64,000 nucleotides of DNA from Priestia koreensis (GTDB taxonomy: Bacteria; Bacillota; Bacilli; Bacillales; Bacillaceae_H), in assembly GCF_001274935.1 (NCBI RefSeq), contig NZ_LILC01000037.1, forward strand, positions 248,001 to 312,000. Reading direction: 5' to 3'. The first letter of the stretch is position 1. Each line of letters begins with the position of its first letter. The translations under genes and the position numbers were made by a program. The notes under the pieces were generated by a model, which saw nothing but the letters and a program-made list of their open reading frames with translations, was not told where the DNA came from and ran no database searches. This document shows, piece by piece, positions 59,147 to 64,000 of this stretch.

Positions 59147-61780
59147 TTACGTTCCGTATCCCTTTTGCTTTAACTCCGTCAGCTTCTTTTTTGCCTCCGT
59201 TATTTCAATTGGGTCCGTATTGAACTGGACTGATTTCTTTAGAAGCTCTTTGGCATCTTCATACTTTTTTTGATAAAGCTTTGAAACACCATATAAATAA
59301 TAGCCGTGCCCATAACTAGGATTTTCGACCAAAATTCGATCATAAATTTTACTTGATTGATCATACTGCTTTAGTTGATCGTAAATAGAAGCCATGTTTA
59401 CGAGGTTATCTTGATTAAACGTTAAAGCATCAGCTTGCTTGTAGTAATCCACTGCGGCCTCAAACTGCTTTTGACTAAGAGGGTTATTTTTTGCCTTGTA
59501 GTATAATCCAAACCCTTGATACAACTGAGCAAGCTGTGTAAGGTAAGCCAAGCTAGTAGCGTTGCTTACCTCACTCTGAACGAGGCTACTCATCAAACGT
59601 ATCGCCTCTGAATAGTTAAACTCTTTTGTCTGATCGTCAATTTGATTCGTCTGATTAATAGCTATATACGTATTCGCTAGGTTTTGAACATAGCGATTTT
59701 TTTTAGGATCAAGCTTCACTGCCTCACGAAAAGAATCTTTTGCCAAGTTCAATTGACCTTTTAGCATATACAATTCGCCTTTTAAGTTCGATTTGAACGC
59801 TTTGGCTGGGGGTTTAGATGAATTCAAGCGATTGACAATGTTATTTGCCTTGTCATACTGCCCCATCTTTCCATAGCTCACAGCAAGGTCACGTAGAACA
59901 TCTTGTTCGTATTGACTCTTTTTGCCCTCTTTTGCCTTTTCATAATAGGCACTTGCTGCTTGATAGTTATCAGTTAAAAAGTACGCACGTCCTATTAAAT
60001 AGTAAGCTTCTTGATTTTTCTCCGAAATTTGATTACGCGCAACTAAGTTGCTTAAATAAGTGGCTGCGTTGTTGTATTTGGCTTCGCTAATTAAAATGGT
60101 CGCCATTTTTGCATATAGTTCTTCCGTAGGCTTCTTTTCGATTGCTGCTTGTATGTAAGTTCTTGCTGCTTCAAGGTTGCCATCATCAAACGATTGTGCA
60201 CCCTTTTGAATGGATTCTTCCCACTTCTTATTTTCCACGTACTGATATATCCAAGTCGAAGTCGAAGCGATAAACAATATTCCGATTGCAATTAAAATCC
60301 ATTTCACTTTTGCCAATGAAATAAAAGAAAATTTACGGTTTGAAGATGGGTTAGCGTTTGTTTCTGTACTGAGCGGTGTTTGAACTGATGGAGCAAACGG
60401 CTCGTTCAGCTTATAATCTGAAGATTGCTTTTGCTGTGCGACTTTTTGTTTTAGCTCATCGATAATTATTCGAAGTTCATTTTTCGTTACCTCATCGGAA
60501 GATGGTAACGAGCAAGCACGTTCGTAAAAAAGCATTGCCTTTTCAAGCTCACCTAGCTTTTCAAAATGGGGAGCAGCTTCCAAATAATCATCTAACTCAA
60601 AGCTCTGTCGAACAGAGGCTAACGGTTCCCCGTTTAACAGCAAGTGAATTTCTTCCACAATTGCGCGCTGTTCAGGGAACGTCTCCAATAGATATTGATA
60701 CTCAGCAATAGCTGCTCTTCGTTTTCCGATTAATTCAAATGAAGCTGAAATGGCTAAAATGGATGATAAACTAAAAGATGGAATTGAAACAGGCATCTTT
60801 TTTTGAGCGACAACGTTCGCATAATTCGTTTCAATATGCGTCTTTGCATGCTCCGGGAAGATATCCCACCAATCTTTGAAGGATGGACAATCTTCTAGAG
60901 AGTTACTTCGCCAAACCTGTTCAAAAAGGCGGTTTCCTGCATCTCCAAGCATATTCTGTACGGCTGCTTTCACCACTTCATATTTATGAGATAATTGCTG
61001 AATTTCTTCGGGATTAAAATAACTAATGTCGTCTGCTTTTAACTCTCGCACACTCTCATCGAACCAAGTTAGCATTTCGACAAGAAGAATGGCGCCAGAA
61101 AATCGATCAGCCTTCTCAGACCATACTCCTTCTTTGATGTAATCGGCAGCGTAACCCAATGACCCTCCAGGAAGAGCTTTAGGTTTTGATAAATGAGAAG
61201 CATACATTTCTTCTATGTCTACTAATTCAATATGAGAAAACGATGAAGATCGTTCATGTGATAAATAGGGAATGAGGACATTACTAGAAGACAGATCACA
61301 GTGAGCGAGACCTTTCTCTTCCATACTTTTTAGGGTAAATACGAGTGCACATGAAATATGCAAACACGTTTCCTCTGAAAGGATCTGATTATCCAGCAGA
61401 ATATCTGACCATGTGGGACCATCAATCCATGGCATGATGAGTGAAAACTCTAGGTCTTCTTCGTGTGATAACAATGTAGCGTGACATTCCTTCGTCACCA
61501 CATGTCTTTCACATACAGATAAGCCATACATTGTTGAAAATGAAGCAATTTGTTTCGCAATGTTACTCTGCTGTTTATTTTTAAATCGATCTCGAAACAC
61601 CTTTAGCGCTTTTTTGTTTTGCAGGCCTGAGATCTGTCTATTTATGAGTTGATAAACAGTTCCTTGGCGACCTTCCTGGCCATAAGGCATATCCATTCCA
61701 AAAACAGCAGGGTGTTTGGCAAAAGAGTATGTGTTTTTAAATAAGCGAATGGTTTGACCAGCTTCTGGATGAAAGTTCAT
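59147..61780 (-). CDS. Kinase-like domain / membrane segment / TPR protein of a type VII-like module
   Basis: 877 residues. Residues about 25-320 form a Ser/Thr kinase-like domain: glycine loop GQEGRQGTVY (34-43), Lys60 in KALKVF, HCDLSSSN (160-167) for HRDLKxxN, Asp188 in LVDIE for DFG, and GSLGYAADY with DRFSGAILLVEML. Lys, catalytic Asp, Asn and metal Asp are kept, so activity is possible. One membrane helix spans 493-511, then 360 residues of TPR units (SFDDGNLEAARTYIQAAIEK; AYYLIGRAYFLTDNYQAASA) outside the cell. Kinase-membrane-external repeat is also the topology of EssB/YukC. ATG follows AGGGGT. Confidence 0.82.
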   Translation of the reverse strand: MNFHPEAGQTIRLFKNTYSFAKHPAVFGMDMPYGQEGRQGTVYQLINRQISGLQNKKALKVFRDRFKNKQQSNIAKQIASFSTMYGLSVCERHVVTKECHATLLSHEEDLEFSLIMPWIDGPTWSDILLDNQILSEETCLHISCALVFTLKSMEEKGLAHCDLSSSNVLIPYLSHERSSSFSHIELVDIEEMYASHLSKPKALPGGSLGYAADYIKEGVWSEKADRFSGAILLVEMLTWFDESVRELKADDISYFNPEEIQQLSHKYEVVKAAVQNMLGDAGNRLFEQVWRSNSLEDCPSFKDWWDIFPEHAKTHIETNYANVVAQKKMPVSIPSFSLSSILAISASFELIGKRRAAIAEYQYLLETFPEQRAIVEEIHLLLNGEPLASVRQSFELDDYLEAAPHFEKLGELEKAMLFYERACSLPSSDEVTKNELRIIIDELKQKVAQQKQSSDYKLNEPFAPSVQTPLSTETNANPSSNRKFSFISLAKVKWILIAIGILFIASTSTWIYQYVENKKWEESIQKGAQSFDDGNLEAARTYIQAAIEKKPTEELYAKMATILISEAKYNNAATYLSNLVARNQISEKNQEAYYLIGRAYFLTDNYQAASAYYEKAKEGKKSQYEQDVLRDLAVSYGKMGQYDKANNIVNRLNSSKPPAKAFKSNLKGELYMLKGQLNLAKDSFREAVKLDPKKNRYVQNLANTYIAINQTNQIDDQTKEFNYSEAIRLMSSLVQSEVSNATSLAYLTQLAQLYQGFGLYYKAKNNPLSQKQFEAAVDYYKQADALTFNQDNLVNMASIYDQLKQYDQSSKIYDRILVENPSYGHGYYLYGVSKLYQKKYEDAKELLKKSVQFNTDPIEITEAKKKLTELKQKGYGT

Positions 61781-61963
61781 ACCAAGTTACCCCTATCCTA
61801 CGTAGATACAAATTTAAAAATCTCTCATGTACAAGATTAGCATTAAATAGGTGATAAAACACAGGTATATAGACCCCTTTTAATGGGATAATTACGTAAA
61901 TTTAGTTCTTTTTCTTCAAACTAATGTCATACTTATATTCCCATTTCAGGAATTTTTCTAACT

Positions 61964-61997
61964 CAAAAAAGAGCTAACCATAAAGTGGTTAGCTCCT
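61964..61997 (-). terminator. Terminator after the WXG100 gene
   Basis: GAGCTAACCA (61971-61980) pairs with TGGTTAGCTC (61986-61995), with a T6 run on the minus-strand side. It separates the WXG100/EssC part from the kinase-TPR operon. Confidence 0.88.
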
Positions 61998-62011
61998 TGA
62001 GTCATCCGTTC

Positions 62012-62284
62012 TTATTTTGAGTCCACATCTCGGAATCGGCTTGCGACTCCTCGTAGCTCTTGATCAATAGAATCCAATAGCTGTGTATAAACTTTCATAT
62101 GCTGCTTCGACTGCTCAAATTGATCAAAGAAACGCTTTTTCGTTTGCCCGTCCCACTTTCCTTCTAGTGACATTAGGGCTTGCTGAAGCCTTGCCATTTG
62201 CTGACGACTAGACTCAGAGCCGCTTCTAAACTGTTGTGCAATTCTTTCAAGCTCCTCTGGTGATACTAAAATACGTCCTGCCAT
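62012..62284 (-). CDS. WXG100 family type VII secretion protein
   Basis: A 90-residue helical hairpin of the ESAT-6/YukE family. The turn motif is W-D-G (EGKWDGQTKKRFF near residue 45), flanked by two amphipathic helices (SPEELERIAQQFRSGSESSRQQMARLQQALMSL and the C-terminal DSIDQELRGVASRF). The usual C-terminal Y-x-x-x-D/E export signal is replaced by F-R-D-V-D. A GTG at 62302 also opens the frame, but GAAGGAG fits the ATG at 62284, giving the family start MAGRILVSPEEL. Adjacent EssC-type ATPase supports the call. Confidence 0.9.
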   Translation of the reverse strand: MAGRILVSPEELERIAQQFRSGSESSRQQMARLQQALMSLEGKWDGQTKKRFFDQFEQSKQHMKVYTQLLDSIDQELRGVASRFRDVDSK

Positions 62285-62400
62285 AACAATCTCCTTCCCC
62301 ACTCAATATCTAATAATCCACATTATTTATTTCTTTTGAAAAAACAAGTTAAACCTTCAGAACCATTACTTAATACCCAAAAATTTAAAAATCATACTTT

Positions 62401-64000
62401 TTAACCATTAAAGCTATAGTCGTGCTTGTGCAAAATTCGATTTTCCCATTGTTTCTTATTTAATGTCGGACCGTATGGATAAGCCGTACGAATTTTTGTA
62501 TGCTTCCCTTTAATTAAGAAACCATCTCCTGCTGGAAGTTCTCGATCTGTTTCATCATGTGGAAGTCGAATATTGAAAAAGTACAAATCATTACTCATCG
62601 TAGATCCTAACAAGAAGCCGGTAAACTTCTTTTTAAAGTTCATAAACCAAGCTTCATGTATATAACTGTTCATCGCAGTCAAAGATCCCGCCATAATGAA
62701 ATGAACATTTTTCTGACGTCCCCCTTTAATCAATCGCTCAAGACGATCTTTTCCTTCAAAATCTAAGCTCATCTCCTGCATAAAGTGCTCTGCGTCATCA
62801 ATGAGCACCATAACGGGTGAGGAGACTTCTTCAGAAAGACTCTCAGCTATTCCAATGTTATGTGGCTTCCGCTGGCTAATAATGGTTTCTATCTCTTCAA
62901 GTAGGCTGCTGACTTGCGAAAATTCCATTGCAACCCCCTTTATATGAGGAAGAGTTGAATATCCACTTAATCCACTTGCTTTTGGCTCTAGATCAATCAG
63001 AAAGATATCGATGTCATCTGGGGAAAACTGATCACACATTCTCAAAAGAATTGATTGAAGCAGCGACGTTTTTCCTGACTCAACTCTTCCTGTAATTAAT
63101 ACGTTTTCTCCATCACTTAGTTGAAGAGACTGTGTTTGTAAGTCATCCACGTCAATCGCAATCGCAAGTGACGGAGGATCAGCTGATTTCTCTAAATTTT
63201 CTAAGTATACTTCTTTCGGAAGAGTTGGAATTGATTTTGCATGATCATCGCTCCACTCATTACTCATCTCGTTGCCAACACGTCGAATATATGCGCTCTT
63301 TTCTAGTTCACTGTCCCCCTGATAAGGAAGAAAGCTCTGGAACGACAGCGGTGGATTGTTTCCTTTTACAAACCCTCGGCCTGCTGGCAGATCACTGGTT
63401 TGAATATGTGGCCTTCCAACCGCGAAATAATAGTCCGTCATATCCGTTAATTCAAACGTGACAACGGAGGCAAAATTATTTCGGTAACGTTCATACATAT
63501 CGCCTGTCTGGTTCGTAGTGACGACCATTATCATGCCATAAGCCGCCCCTTCACGTAGAAATATTTCAAGCTGTTCATGCTCTTCTGGGTAAAGACTTTT
63601 AAGGCTACTATAACCATCTATTAAGAGAACGATGGCTGGAATATGATCGTTATTCGACTGGTTGTAGCTTTCAAAAGTTGTCGCTCCAACGGTTGAAAAC
63701 AATTCTTTTCGGTCTTTTAATTCACGAAGCAGGAATGCAAACATCCTCTTTATTTTTTCTTTCTCTTCCTCGTAAATAACGTCTCCAACATGTGGAAACG
63801 CAGAGAAGGATCTCATTTGACGGCCAAAATCCAGAAGGTACATATTCAACTCTTTTGGTGAATACGCAGTCGTTAACGACATGGTGAGCGTCTGAATGAA
63901 AGATGTTTTTCCTGACCCAGGCATCCCATATACAAGCAAGTGGCCTTCGCTTAAATTCATCAACAGCGGATACTGTGATTGATTAGACGTATCATCTACT
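62401..64000 (-). CDS. EssC/YukB-type FtsK-SpoIIIE ATPase, 5' part outside window
   Basis: C-terminal 532 codons of a type VII secretion motor. Two ATPase modules are visible. The first has GMPGSGKT right at the edge of the window and Walker B IVLLIDGYSS; the second has GRVESGKTS and VMVLIDDAEHF. Both Walker A lysines are present. The frame stays open to base 64000 (QYPLLMNLSEGHLLVYG), so the TTG/ATG at 63963 is internal. In EssC proteins these correspond to the D2 and D3 domains, which bind the WXG100 substrate. The WXG100 gene lies 116 bases downstream. Confidence 0.88.
   Translation of the reverse strand, partial: VDDTSNQSQYPLLMNLSEGHLLVYGMPGSGKTSFIQTLTMSLTTAYSPKELNMYLLDFGRQMRSFSAFPHVGDVIYEEEKEKIKRMFAFLLRELKDRKELFSTVGATTFESYNQSNNDHIPAIVLLIDGYSSLKSLYPEEHEQLEIFLREGAAYGMIMVVTTNQTGDMYERYRNNFASVVTFELTDMTDYYFAVGRPHIQTSDLPAGRGFVKGNNPPLSFQSFLPYQGDSELEKSAYIRRVGNEMSNEWSDDHAKSIPTLPKEVYLENLEKSADPPSLAIAIDVDDLQTQSLQLSDGENVLITGRVESGKTSLLQSILLRMCDQFSPDDIDIFLIDLEPKASGLSGYSTLPHIKGVAMEFSQVSSLLEEIETIISQRKPHNIGIAESLSEEVSSPVMVLIDDAEHFMQEMSLDFEGKDRLERLIKGGRQKNVHFIMAGSLTAMNSYIHEAWFMNFKKKFTGFLLGSTMSNDLYFFNIRLPHDETDRELPAGDGFLIKGKHTKIRTAYPYGPTLNKKQWENRILHKHDYSFNG

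Noticed and set aside
63961..63963. TTG at 63963 as the start of the EssC-type gene
   Set aside because: The frame stays open to the window end and the upstream residues fit the family, so the codon is internal.
1..64000. CRISPR arrays, tRNA and rRNA genes, prophage
   Set aside because: No regularly spaced direct repeats, no cloverleaf or rRNA-like stretches, and no phage structural genes were seen in the window.

Overview
The window is chromosomal DNA of a low-GC, endospore-forming Bacillaceae bacterium. The gene order closely follows the Bacillus subtilis ywl-ywk-ywj-ywi-ywh-ywg-ywf-ywd region. Sporulation and germination genes (spoIIR, spo0F, rsfA, pbpG, cwlJ, gerQ) confirm a spore former. 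A Priestia (Bacillus) megaterium-like species is my best guess from protein resemblance and the presence of a fused isobutyryl-CoA mutase; this was not tested by any search. No rRNA, tRNA, CRISPR array or intact insertion sequence was seen.

Layout. Positions 1-8.6 kb hold translation and envelope housekeeping genes on the minus strand (ywlC, ywlB-type acetyltransferase, spoIIR, prmC, prfA, tdk, rpmE, rho, glpX); a cluster of DnaA boxes surrounds the ywlC promoter. Positions 8.8-16.2 kb carry murZ, tal, fbaA, spo0F, ywjG, pyrG and rpoE. pyrG keeps the complete signature of G-reiteration attenuation. Positions 16.5-27.1 kb form a fatty-acid/branched-acyl-CoA operon read leftward from a promoter with a FadR-like operator: fadF, thiolase, 3-hydroxyacyl-CoA dehydrogenase, two acyl-CoA dehydrogenases, a TetR regulator and IcmF. 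Positions 27.2-38.8 kb hold a cardiolipin synthase-like gene, uvsE, argS-ywiB, iadA, the polyamine genes speE-speB, pbpG, ywhD, ywhC and ywhB. Positions 38.8-48.2 kb hold ywgA, ywfO, a DUF1450 gene, rsfA, lipL, pta, hemQ, cwlJ-gerQ, ywdK, ywdI, a 22-residue membrane peptide and ung.

Positions 48.5-52.3 kb carry zwf and gnd, the two oxidative pentose-phosphate dehydrogenases, facing each other across a decayed IS1182-type transposon remnant that contains a common Bacillaceae intergenic repeat. Then come a YflT-type stress protein, the adeR-ald pair and pdxK.

The right end (56.6-64 kb) is the accessory part. It holds a type VII (ESX/Yuk-like) secretion module: an EssC/YukB-type FtsK ATPase (cut by the window edge), a WXG100 protein, an 877-residue protein with a cytosolic Ser/Thr-kinase-like domain, one membrane segment and an external TPR array, and an 838-residue membrane-anchored protein with a proline-rich stalk and helical repeats. 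In B. subtilis the yuk secretion operon also lies next to adeR-ald, so the position is conserved, but the two large proteins do not look like the canonical YukC/YukD/YueB set. This is the most likely place for an undescribed system.
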